From NCBI RefSeq assembly GCF_008369165.1, contig NZ_VOBA01000001.1, positions 372,001 to 436,000 of the forward strand: a DNA stretch of 64,000 bases, written 5' to 3'. The stretch comes from Dietzia sp. ANT_WB102 (lineage in GTDB: Bacteria > Actinomycetota > Actinomycetes > Mycobacteriales > Mycobacteriaceae). The translations under genes were made by a program, and so were the position numbers. The notes below the pieces were generated by a model. It worked only from the letters and a program-made list of their open reading frames with translations. It was not told the DNA's origin and searched no databases. Shown here piece after piece: positions 35,233 to 44,169 of the stretch (position 1 is the stretch's first letter; each line of letters opens with the position of its first letter).

Positions 35233-35850
35233 ATGACGAACACTCACCGCAAGACCACCAATCGCGCCACCGCCAAGATCGCCGCTGTCGGCGCGTTCGG
35301 TATCGGTGCCGCCATCGCATTCCCGGGCCTCGCCGCCGCCGCGCCGGCCGACGCCCCCGTTGATCCCACCGCCAGTCTCGCCGAGGCCACGGGCGAGGAC
35401 GGCAGCCTCCAGGGCGCCCTCGGTACCGAGCTCAATCTCGACCTGGGCAGCCTGACGTTCAACCTCAACCTCGATGCCGAGACCCCCAACCCGGGCTCGC
35501 TCGAATTGGGCAGCCTCGGTGTCTCCCCGAACACCGGCAGCGCGCTGATCGACAACGGCTCAGGTCCCGGCTCGGGCGAGGACAGCACGCAGACCGGCGC
35601 GGCCACCGGCTCCGCCGCCGAGGAAGAGCCCGAAGCGGACGTCGACAGCGGCTCGCTGGGCTCCGGTGACGAGACCACCACAGAGGACGACGAATCCGCG
35701 TCCTCGACCGGGTCACTGAGCAGCTCACTGGCCGGCCTCAGCTCCGACACCCCTGAGGACGAGGGCACTGAGCCGGAGGACACCACGGGTACGACTGACA
35801 CCGCCGGCGTGAACGCCACCGCCGACGGGGGACTCGGCTCGCTGGGCTGA
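35233..35850 (+). CDS. Secreted GSL-family protein, copy 5
   Basis: The 205-residue exported protein has a signal peptide to about 36 (KIAAVGAFGIGAAIAFPGLAAA, AxA before APADAPVDP). The mature chain alternates GS-type units (GEDGSLQGALGTELNLDLGSLTFNLNLD, then PGSLELGSLG) with an acidic Asp/Glu/Thr-rich tail. LNLDL and GEDGSL elements are shared with copy 4. There is no membrane anchor or sorting motif. The ATG at 35233 fits the signal peptide, preceded by a purine-poor GGAGACG region. It is followed by a 16-bp hairpin. It is the only GSL copy on the plus strand. No function can be assigned. Confidence 0.65.
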   Translation: MTNTHRKTTNRATAKIAAVGAFGIGAAIAFPGLAAAAPADAPVDPTASLAEATGEDGSLQGALGTELNLDLGSLTFNLNLDAETPNPGSLELGSLGVSPNTGSALIDNGSGPGSGEDSTQTGAATGSAAEEEPEADVDSGSLGSGDETTTEDDESASSTGSLSSSLAGLSSDTPEDEGTEPEDTTGTTDTAGVNATADGGLGSLG

Positions 35851-35877
35851 TACCCCCGCGCATGTGATGCGCCTTCC

Positions 35878-35918
35878 CGGCCCGGGATCGTGACTCTCTC
35901 CCTCACGATCCCGGGCCG
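35878..35918 (+). terminator. Perfect 16-bp terminator hairpin after GSL copy 5
   Basis: CGGCCCGGGATCGTGA (35878-35893) pairs perfectly with 35903-35918 around a 9-nt loop, 28 bp past the copy 5 stop. Confidence 0.8.
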
Positions 35919-35956
35919 TCGTGTGTTCGCCGACACTCATGGGGGATGATGCAGGT

Positions 35957-37078
35957 GTGACGATCGTCGTGGCCTGCGGGGCCTTCAAGGGCTCCCTCAC
36001 CGCTGTCGAGGCCTGCCACCACGCGGCCGAGGGCGCACGGCGGGTGCACCCCGGCACCGACGTGATCGAACGCCCGGTCGCCGATGGCGGGGGCGGCAGC
36101 CTCGAAGTGATGGTCGCGGGCGGCGCCCGCACGGTCCCCGTCACCGCGTCGGGGCCCACCGGAGAGCCGGTGGAGACCTCGTTCGCCGCCATCGATCCGG
36201 ACACCGCGTTCGTGGAGATGGCGGACGCCTGCGGACTACTGAGGTTGCCTCACGGTCAGCCACGCCCCCTGGAGGCGTCTAGCCGCGGCGTCGGCGAGGT
36301 GATGCTGGCCGCGTTGCGATCCGGTCGGGGAAACATCCACCTGGGCATCGGAGGCAGCGCCTCTACCGATGGCGGCACCGGAATGCTCTCCGCGCTGGGC
36401 GCACGTTTCCTCGACGCCTCCGGCTCCGAGCTGCCCGACGGCGGGGGCGCCTTGGTCAACCTGGACCGGGTCGACCTGGACGGCCTCGACCCGGCCGTGC
36501 GCGCCGCCCGCATCCTCGTCGCCTGCGACGTGGACAACCCGTTGCTCGGGCCGCTGGGTGCTGCCCGCGTCTACGGCCCGCAGAAGGGTGCATCGCCCGC
36601 GCAGCTCGACGAACTGGAGACCGGCCTGACCCGACTGGTCGAGGTATTGCGCGCGCAGGGGCTCGACGTCGACCCGGACGCGCCCGGCTCCGGCGCGGCC
36701 GGAGGAGTCGGCTTCATCGCCCGCGAACTCCTCGGCGCCTCCCTCGACTCAGGCTTCGAGGTGCTCGGCACGCTCACCGGGCTGGAGGACGTCCTGTCCG
36801 CCGCGGATCTGGTGGTGACCGGTGAAGGACGGCTCGACGACCAGACGATGCACGGCAAGACCCCGATGGGAGTCGCCGCCCTGTGCCGGTCCCATGCCGT
36901 CCCGGTCGTCGCAGTGTGTGGCCGCCTGGATCTGGAGGCCGACCGGGTGGCCGCGGCCGGGTTCGCAGCCGCGGCCGCACTCACTGAACGGGAACCCGAT
37001 CTGGCCAGATCCATGGCCAACGCGGGCCCGTTGCTCGAGGACGTTGCCGCCGAGGTCGTCTCGCGCATCCTGCCCTGA
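35957..37078 (+). CDS. glxK: Glycerate 2-kinase (GlxK type)
   Basis: The 373-residue enzyme phosphorylates glycerate to 2-phosphoglycerate, feeding glycolate, glyoxylate or serine breakdown into central metabolism. It matches the GlxK/GarK family: VVACGAFKGSLTA at the start, VADGGGGSLEVM, GIGGSASTDGGTGML (the phosphate-binding loop), AARVYGPQKGASPAQ and VVTGEGRLDDQTMHGKTP. The length is normal. The GTG at 35957 with GGGGGAT upstream is preferred; an ATG at 35939 is possible. It stands alone: no other glyoxylate genes adjoin it. Confidence 0.92.
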   Translation: MTIVVACGAFKGSLTAVEACHHAAEGARRVHPGTDVIERPVADGGGGSLEVMVAGGARTVPVTASGPTGEPVETSFAAIDPDTAFVEMADACGLLRLPHGQPRPLEASSRGVGEVMLAALRSGRGNIHLGIGGSASTDGGTGMLSALGARFLDASGSELPDGGGALVNLDRVDLDGLDPAVRAARILVACDVDNPLLGPLGAARVYGPQKGASPAQLDELETGLTRLVEVLRAQGLDVDPDAPGSGAAGGVGFIARELLGASLDSGFEVLGTLTGLEDVLSAADLVVTGEGRLDDQTMHGKTPMGVAALCRSHAVPVVAVCGRLDLEADRVAAAGFAAAAALTEREPDLARSMANAGPLLEDVAAEVVSRILP

Positions 37079-37118
37079 CTCGGCCGGTGCGCTCGGTCCA
37101 TCCGCCGCTGCAGCTCCG

Positions 37119-37154
37119 CCACCGTCGTCCGCACCGCCACCGTCATCCGCACCG
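37119..37154. repeat. Two tandem 18-bp repeats
   Basis: CCACCGTCGTCCGCACCG at 37119-37136 is followed directly by CCACCGTCATCCGCACCG at 37137-37154, one mismatch. It lies in the 159 bp between convergent glxK and DUF559 genes. No hairpin forms. Confidence 0.6.
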
Positions 37155-37237
37155 TCGAGTGGGCAGTATTGATCACGTTTCCCCTGGAATACGTCGAAGA
37201 AGGACCGCGTTTGTGACCACTCGGCGAGCGGCGCGCG

Positions 37238-38092
37238 TCAGGAGCCCAGCGCTGTGATGAGGTGGCTCGCGAGCTCATCTGGCCGACGGTAGAGAAGTGT
37301 CGCGGTCACGGTGATCACAGTCCATCCGGCAGCGCGGAGGCGATTCCATCTCCTCACATCGTCTGCATGTTGGGACGCGCTGCGGTGGCCGGCTCCGTCG
37401 TATTCCACCGCGACCATGCGGTCTGGGAAGGCGAAGTCCAAGCGATACGGCAGCCCCGGTGTCCGGTACTGGACCTGGAATCCGGTTAGGCCGAGGTCCG
37501 TCAAGAACAGTCGGAGACGCGTCTCCATAGGAGATTCTGTCGCCGGTTCGACGAGTGCGCAGCGACGCAGGGCCACCCGACGACCCCGCAAACCCGGGTA
37601 GCGATCGAGAAGCGCCGGTACCGCTCTCTTGACGTCGACGCCCGCCCCCATCCGCGAGGCACCGTCCAGTGCGACGACCGCCTCCGTGCGGTCGAGATGT
37701 CGCGCGAGGTCGAAAAGTGTCCACTCTGGGCTTGCGACTCGAAGTGGCCTTCCGTCCGTGTCGAGGAGCGTAACTATCTGCTCCTCCGGTACCCCGTATC
37801 GGCGAGCGGTGATGCCCGGCCGGCGGACCCGTTTCAGGCCGACTGCGAGTTCGACGGGAAACTCGCGGGGCGGCCACGGATGACCGTGGATCGACGCGGC
37901 GAGCCACCCGGTAGCCACCGCGTCCGGACATGCGATTATTGCTGCGGCCAGCCTCGTGACCGGAGTGGCCACAGTGTCTGCAGGTTCCCAGACCCCGTGG
38001 TGGACCCTGCGGTGTCCGTTCGTCGCGCGATGAGTTCCGTACTTCGCCTGCAATTCGCCTCGCCGTCGAGGACCCGTCGGACGTGATGTCAT
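37238..38092 (-). CDS. DUF559 protein with Vsr-like endonuclease fold
   Basis: The 284-residue protein has an N-terminal part resembling AbiEi-type antitoxin-like modules (HRRVHHGVWEP and DAVATGWLAASIHG). The C-terminal DUF559 domain (about 190-284), from the Vsr/PD-(D/E)XK superfamily, is marked by ESPMETRLRLFL, YRLDFAFPDRMVAVEYDG, where Asp and Glu are the likely catalytic pair, and VITVTATLLYRRP. Such proteins are common and multicopy in actinobacteria and their role is unsettled. I use the ATG at 38092; a GTG at 38101 is an alternative. I see no toxin partner or methylase nearby. Confidence 0.8.
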   Translation of the reverse strand: MTSRPTGPRRRGELQAKYGTHRATNGHRRVHHGVWEPADTVATPVTRLAAAIIACPDAVATGWLAASIHGHPWPPREFPVELAVGLKRVRRPGITARRYGVPEEQIVTLLDTDGRPLRVASPEWTLFDLARHLDRTEAVVALDGASRMGAGVDVKRAVPALLDRYPGLRGRRVALRRCALVEPATESPMETRLRLFLTDLGLTGFQVQYRTPGLPYRLDFAFPDRMVAVEYDGAGHRSASQHADDVRRWNRLRAAGWTVITVTATLLYRRPDELASHLITALGS

Positions 38093-38436
38093 GACGTGCA
38101 CTGTGTCGCAACACCCCGCGGCAGCGACCTCGAAAACCGCCTATGATTCGCCGGACTGTGGAATGCACGCGGCCTGTGGATGGCGCTTCTCACGGAGTGC
38201 CCGCACCCCGCGGCAGCGCCCGACCACAACGACGAGCGGTCGATTCTGTTCGCATATTGCGTGTTCGCCGCAGCGCCCCCTGCCCATTTGCGACCACTCG
38301 CGAGCGCGGAGGGGCGGGCGGGGCACGGCGGCGGGCGCCGGGGTGGTCTCATCGCGCCACACAGCCCCCTCAGCAGCATGGGACATCATGGGGTACGCCC
38401 GTCACCCACGCACCCCGCCCCCCTTTGGAGGTCGAC
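38093..38436. other. 344-bp intergenic region
   Basis: This lies between the divergent DUF559 and glutamate-synthase-like genes. A 15-bp direct repeat, CACCCCGCGGCAGCG, occurs at 38112-38126 and 38214-38228. The centre is relatively AT-rich. I see no gene or clear hairpin; both promoters presumably lie here. Confidence 0.6.
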
Positions 38437-40014
38437 ATGCGCAAATGGCTGCTCAGCGCGCCCCTTGCCGCACTTGCCGCGGTCGCGGCCACCGATCTGA
38501 AGCAGACCAGGTATCCGATCCTGCGGACCTTCCCCGTCCTGGGGCACGCCCGCATGGCGCTGACGGCCATCGGCCCCGAATTGCGGCAGTACGTCATCGC
38601 GGGCAATAACGAGGAGCGTCCGTTCACGCGCGACCAGCGCGACTGGATCTACGAGTCCGCCGAGGCGCGGGCGACCACGTTCGGGTTCGGGACGGACAAC
38701 GACGTCGAATTCCTCGAGGGCTACCCGATCGTCAAGCAGCGCACGTTCTCGGACGTCACCCTGTCCGCGCACGCCCATTCCGGACAGGAACTTCCTCTCC
38801 CGCCTGCCAAGGTGCTCGGAGCCGCCCGCGGCCGGGCCAAGGCGTTCCGGCCGGAGTCCCTGGTCAACATTTCCGCGATGAGCTACGGCGCGCTATCTGC
38901 GCCGGCGGTGGAGGCGCTCAACCGCGGTGCCGCCCTCTCGGGCGCCCTCCACAACACCGGCGAGGGCGGCCTGAGCTCGCACCACCAGAACGGCGCCGAC
39001 CTGGTCTTCCAGATCGGGACCGCCTACTTCGGGGTCCGGGACGACGAGGGAAGGTTCGACATCGACAAGCTGGTCGCCCTCACCGAGAAGCACCCCGTTC
39101 GGGCGATCGAGATCAAGCTCAGTCAGGGTGCCAAGCCCGGGCTCGGCGGGCTCCTCCCGGCGGCCAAGGTCACCGAGGAGATCTCGCGCATCCGGGGCAT
39201 ACCGGTAGGACAGGACTGCGCGAGCCCATCCCGGCACACCGCATTCGGCGACGTCGATTCCATGCTCGACCTCGTCGAGGACATCGCCGACCGCACCGGG
39301 CTGCCCGTGGGAATCAAGTCAGCCGTCGGCGACATGGCGTTCTGGGAGGAGCTCGCCGCCGCGATGGTGCCCCGCGACCGTGGCGTCGACTTCATCACCA
39401 TCGACGGCGGCGAGGGCGGCACCGGCGCCGGCCCCCTCGTGTTCACCGACGCGGTCTCCCTGCCGTTCCGCCTCGGCTTCCCCCGCGTCTATTCGATCTT
39501 CGCCGAGGCGGGATTGACCGACGATGTCGTGTTCATCGGCGGCGGCAAGCTCGGGATCCCCGAGAACGCAGTGGTCGCGCTCGCGCTCGGGGCGGACATG
39601 ATCAACGTGGCCCGCGAGGCGATGCTCTCCGTCGGGTGCATCCAGGCGCAGAAGTGCCACACCGGCGGCTGCCCCACCGGGGTCGCCACCCACAACCCGT
39701 GGCTGGTGCGCGGGGTGGACCCCACCGCGATGGCAGGGCGCTGCGCCAACTACATCCGGTCACTGCGGCGCGAACTCGTCAAGGTCGCCGGCGCGGTGGG
39801 GGTCCCCCACCCCGGTCTCATCGGCCCCACCGACGTCGAGCTCGCCCGCGGCACCCGGGACGCCCACCCACTCGCCGAGGTCTACGGCTACCGCGAGGGG
39901 TGGGGACTGCCCGGACCTGACGACGCGCGAACCATCACCGAGCTGATGGTCGCCTCCGGGGTGGCCGAGTACACCGCGGCGATCACCCCGCCGGGGATCC
40001 GGCCCCGCGGCTAG
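38437..40014 (+). CDS. Single-domain FMN glutamate-synthase-like protein
   Basis: The 525-residue protein is a stand-alone version of the GltB synthase domain (FMN-binding glutamate synthase family, as in archaeal and plant-like single-domain GltS). An N-terminal hydrophobic helix (LLSAPLAALAAVAATDL) may anchor it to the membrane. The FMN barrel shows NISAMSYGALSAPA, GEGGLSSHH, IEIKLSQGAKPGLGG, GIKSAVGDMAFW and DGGEGGTGAGP. The 3Fe-4S motif CIQAQKCHTGGCPTG (Cys-x5-Cys-x4-Cys) is complete. It lacks the amidotransferase domain, so ammonia must come from elsewhere or it does other chemistry. The ATG at 38437 has GGAG upstream. Its stop overlaps that of the convergent HD-like gene within CTAG. 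Confidence 0.88.
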   Translation: MRKWLLSAPLAALAAVAATDLKQTRYPILRTFPVLGHARMALTAIGPELRQYVIAGNNEERPFTRDQRDWIYESAEARATTFGFGTDNDVEFLEGYPIVKQRTFSDVTLSAHAHSGQELPLPPAKVLGAARGRAKAFRPESLVNISAMSYGALSAPAVEALNRGAALSGALHNTGEGGLSSHHQNGADLVFQIGTAYFGVRDDEGRFDIDKLVALTEKHPVRAIEIKLSQGAKPGLGGLLPAAKVTEEISRIRGIPVGQDCASPSRHTAFGDVDSMLDLVEDIADRTGLPVGIKSAVGDMAFWEELAAAMVPRDRGVDFITIDGGEGGTGAGPLVFTDAVSLPFRLGFPRVYSIFAEAGLTDDVVFIGGGKLGIPENAVVALALGADMINVAREAMLSVGCIQAQKCHTGGCPTGVATHNPWLVRGVDPTAMAGRCANYIRSLRRELVKVAGAVGVPHPGLIGPTDVELARGTRDAHPLAEVYGYREGWGLPGPDDARTITELMVASGVAEYTAAITPPGIRPRG

Positions 40015-40643
40015 TCGCCGGTCACGCCCACGCGCAGCAGCCCCAACTCGCGATTGAGATTGGCGTGCGCCTGCTTCTCCCACATGTCGCGGCCGGCGCG
40101 GGTGAGGAACACCGACCTCCGCTCTAGGAGGCCCTCCAGCGCGGCGATCCGCCCGGCGACGAACCTCTCGCCCGGCACGTGAGCGAACTCGTGGCGTACG
40201 TCTTGCGCGTAAGCGTCGTACGTCTCGGGGTCGGCGCCCAGCACGGAGAGGTCGGCGTCCGAGAGTACGGCCCCGTTCAGGTCCCCTGCCTCGACCCGGT
40301 GCCCGCCCATCAGTCGCACCAGCCTCGCGACCTCCTCGATGGGCGCGGCCGGGTCGAGCACCCGCTCAGCCATCGACGCCGACTTCTCGGTGTTCTCCGA
40401 GCCCGCCGGATCACACACGGCCGCGTGCAGCCACGCGGCCAGCCGGACCGCCGTCGCGTCGAAGGACTCCCCGTCCGACTCGAGCGCATCCACGGCCCGG
40501 AGCACGGCCCTCAGGTGCGTCGGGTTGTGGTACCGCCGCTGCGGCTCGTTCCAACATTTCAGCAGTTCCGAGCGCAGCTCTGGCGTGAGGAATTCGACCG
40601 TGACGTCGAGCGGGTCAGCGGAGGCCGTGCGATCCGTGTCCAT
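40011..40643 (-). CDS. HD-superfamily-like protein with altered HD motif
   Basis: The 210-residue cytosolic protein aligns by eye with COG4339-type predicted metal-dependent phosphohydrolases: YHNPTHLRAVL, SENTEKSA, LSDADLSVLG, YDAYAQDVRHEFAHVP and GRIAALEGLLERRSVF. The hallmark HD pair, usually WFHD, reads WLHA here, losing the metal-binding Asp. The protein may therefore be inactive or use another ligand. It starts at the ATG at 40643 with TAGAGT (40655-40650) 6 bp upstream on the minus strand, a leaderless layout. Its stop overlaps the convergent neighbour's stop within the 4-bp CTAG. Confidence 0.75.
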   Translation of the reverse strand: MDTDRTASADPLDVTVEFLTPELRSELLKCWNEPQRRYHNPTHLRAVLRAVDALESDGESFDATAVRLAAWLHAAVCDPAGSENTEKSASMAERVLDPAAPIEEVARLVRLMGGHRVEAGDLNGAVLSDADLSVLGADPETYDAYAQDVRHEFAHVPGERFVAGRIAALEGLLERRSVFLTRAGRDMWEKQAHANLNRELGLLRVGVTGD

Positions 40644-40689
40644 GTGCGGACTCTACCGCCGAACCGCCACCGAATCGGGGCGGATCGGC

Positions 40690-41234
40690 TTACTCGTCGA
40701 GCTCGGCACCGAGCATCGGTGGGAACGCCTCAAGCGCGGCGAGCTCACCGGGGTCGAACGTGCGGGCCCTGGACAGGAACCGCTTGCCGGTCGGGTTCTC
40801 GAGGCTGAAGCCCGAGCCTCGGCCTGGAATCGCGTCCACCACCATCTGCGTATGTTTCCAGGTCTCGAACTGTGTGCCCGAGATCCACACGCGGATGCGG
40901 GACGACGACGAGGAGGGCTCGTGCGTCTCGTCGTCGTCGCCCGGTCCTCCCGTCCGGTCAGGTGACCCCAGGTCCAACTCCCCCACCAACACGTCGCGTT
41001 GTCCCACGCGGAACTCGCCGTCGGGATAACACATGGGCGCTGACCCGTCGCAGCACCCGCCCGACTGGTGGAACATCACAGGCCCGTGCCGGCCGACGAG
41101 CTCGCGGAGGAGTTCCACTGCCGGCTCGGTCGCCACGACGCGCGGCGGCAGGTCGGCGGGAGCGCCCTCCGGTGGGGTGGCGCGCGCCGCGATGCGCACA
41201 CTCCCACCCGAGGGCAACCCGCACACGTCATCCA

Positions 41235-41235
<1 letters not shown>
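40690..41235 (-). CDS. DUF779 protein (aldehyde dehydrogenase partner)
   Basis: The 181-residue protein contains the DUF779 hallmark MFHQSGGCCDGSAPMCYP with three cysteines that may bind a metal. GSGFSLENPTGKRFLSRARTF closes the domain. An insertion rich in Asp/Ser (DDDETHEPSSSSS) interrupts it. DUF779 genes are regularly found next to acetaldehyde/aldehyde dehydrogenase genes, as here, but the molecular function is unclear. Its ATG at 41235 overlaps the aldehyde dehydrogenase stop (ATGA), so the pair is translationally coupled. Confidence 0.88.
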
Positions 41236-42758
<1,523 letters not shown>

Positions 42759-42835
42759 GTGAAGCACCTTTCGCGTGCGGGGAACGCCGACCCGCACGGC
42801 CGGCGACTATGATCCGGGACACTATCGACGCCGGG

Positions 42836-42855
42836 GTTGCACGCACGTTGCACGC
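42836..42855. repeat. Direct repeat GTTGCACGC upstream of exaC
   Basis: GTTGCACGC occurs at 42836-42844 and again at 42847-42855, 11 bp apart, i.e. on the same helix face. It sits about 80 bp before the exaC start in the gap behind the GAF regulator gene, a reasonable operator position. Binding by the regulator is inferred. Confidence 0.4.
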
Positions 42856-42881
42856 GGCGCCCGGGCCGACGACGAGACCGG

Positions 42882-44033
42882 TCAGGCCCCCAGTCGGTTG
42901 TCCAACACCCGGTACACCGAACGTGCCGAGGAGGTCGCCGCCGGAGAGAGCCCCGGCAGCGACCCGAGCGCCCGCCACGCCTCGGGGTCCTCGCGGCCGG
43001 GGCCGGCGACCCAGGTCCGCAGGGCCCGCGGCGACCCCGCGGCCAGCGCCGCGGCGCGCACTCTCGCGTCCAGCTCCTCGCGGAGGTCGGCCACCCCGGG
43101 CGAGTCCGATGCCGGCAACAGCGGGCCCGGGTACGCGGCGACCGCGGCGTCGACGTCGGTGTGCAGCAATTCGGCCACCCGCGCCGCGTCGGTTTCCACG
43201 GCACCGGGTACCAGCCGGTATGGGCGGGACAGCACCGCGTCGGGGCCGAGGACCCGGCGTAGTCGCGACACCTCCGCGCGGATGCTCACCTCGTCGAGCC
43301 GGCCCGCGGCGAGCAGTTCTGCCAGCGCCCCGCCGGACAGGCCCCGCGGGTGGGCGGCGAGGAGGACGAGGATCTCCGCGTGACGGCCGGTCAGTGGGCC
43401 GTGTCCACCCAGGGTGGGACGCAGGGTGCCCAGGACTTCCAGCCGCCGGGCGCCACCGGTTGGCATGGACCGCAGTTCCGCCTCCGCGAGCAGCGCGGTG
43501 GCCGTGACCAGTGCCAACAGCTCGGCGGACGCCGCGATGTCGTTCCCGGTCACGTCGATGCCCCCGATCACTCGGCCCGTCTGCGGATCGTGGACGGGCG
43601 CGGCGGAGCAGCTCCACGAGTGGGCGGGGGCCAGGAAGTGCTCCTCGCCCCGGACGCGGATCGGAACGTCATGCCGCAATGCCAGCCCGGGCGCGTTGGC
43701 ACCCACGGCGTCGTCGCTCCACAGTGCGCCGGGAACAAACGCCATCCGCTCCGCACGCCTCCGTACCCCGTGGTCGCCGTATAACCACAGCAGGCGGCCG
43801 TCGGCATCGGCCACCGCGACGAGGTGCCCACTGCTCACCACTCCGGAGACGAGGATCTTCTCGACCACCGGCAAAGCCGCCGCCATCCGGTGGCCGGCGA
43901 GGTGCTCGGTCAGCTCGGCGCCCTGCAGGTCGACCGGCGGGTCGGCTCGCTCCGGGTCGATTCCCCGCCGCCTGCTGCGCTCCCGCGATTGCGCCACGAG
44001 TGAGCTGCCCGCGGCTGGCACTCCCGCCGTCAT
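42882..44033 (-). CDS. GAF-domain transcription regulator (AcoR-like, no AAA domain)
   Basis: The 383-residue regulator has a GAF sensor domain (about 45-190) with VADADGRLLWLYGDHGVRRRAERMAFVPGALWSDDAVGANAPG, as in AcoR/aldehyde-dehydrogenase activators. The C-terminal winged-helix domain (about 225-300) has LTGRHAEILVLLAAHPRGLSGGALAELL and VSIRAEVSRLRRVLG, in the style of OmpR/BTAD regulators. There is no sigma-54-type AAA domain. It most likely controls the adjacent exaC-DUF779 genes in response to an aldehyde or alcohol. The ATG at 44033 with TACACT (44045-44040) 6 bp upstream looks leaderless, and a CRP/GlxR-like site overlaps that box. Confidence 0.82.
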   Translation of the reverse strand: MTAGVPAAGSSLVAQSRERSRRRGIDPERADPPVDLQGAELTEHLAGHRMAAALPVVEKILVSGVVSSGHLVAVADADGRLLWLYGDHGVRRRAERMAFVPGALWSDDAVGANAPGLALRHDVPIRVRGEEHFLAPAHSWSCSAAPVHDPQTGRVIGGIDVTGNDIAASAELLALVTATALLAEAELRSMPTGGARRLEVLGTLRPTLGGHGPLTGRHAEILVLLAAHPRGLSGGALAELLAAGRLDEVSIRAEVSRLRRVLGPDAVLSRPYRLVPGAVETDAARVAELLHTDVDAAVAAYPGPLLPASDSPGVADLREELDARVRAAALAAGSPRALRTWVAGPGREDPEAWRALGSLPGLSPAATSSARSVYRVLDNRLGA

Positions 44034-44039
44034 GGTCCG

Positions 44040-44057
44040 AGTGTAACCAACATCACA
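44040..44057. promoter_or_regulatory. CRP/GlxR-like site overlapping the GAF regulator -10 box
   Basis: TGTAACCAACATCACA (44042-44057) fits TGTGANNTANNTCACA at 10 of 12 fixed positions. It overlaps the minus-strand TACACT -10 box (44045-44040), so binding would repress the regulator. It lies about 110 bp from the divergent fadD-type gene. Confidence 0.45.
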
Positions 44058-44125
44058 CACATCGGTCGCCCCTTCGTAAGCGGATCTAAATACACCGAGC
44101 TCCACACGAGACCCGGCGACCCCTC

Positions 44126-44131
44126 TACACT
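44126..44131 (+). promoter_or_regulatory. TACACT -10 box before an acyl-CoA ligase gene
   Basis: The hexamer ends 8 bp before an ATG at 44140 and 38 bp before the ATG at 44170. Transcription from it would give either a leaderless start at 44140 or a short leader with AAGGAT before 44170. Confidence 0.45.
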
Positions 44132-44169
44132 TGCCAGTGATGCAGGCCACACATGACCTAAGGATCGCG

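Noticed and set aside
37238-38092. DUF559 protein as part of a restriction or toxin-antitoxin system
   Set aside because: No methylase, toxin or other defence gene is adjacent; the family is common as isolated genes in actinobacteria.
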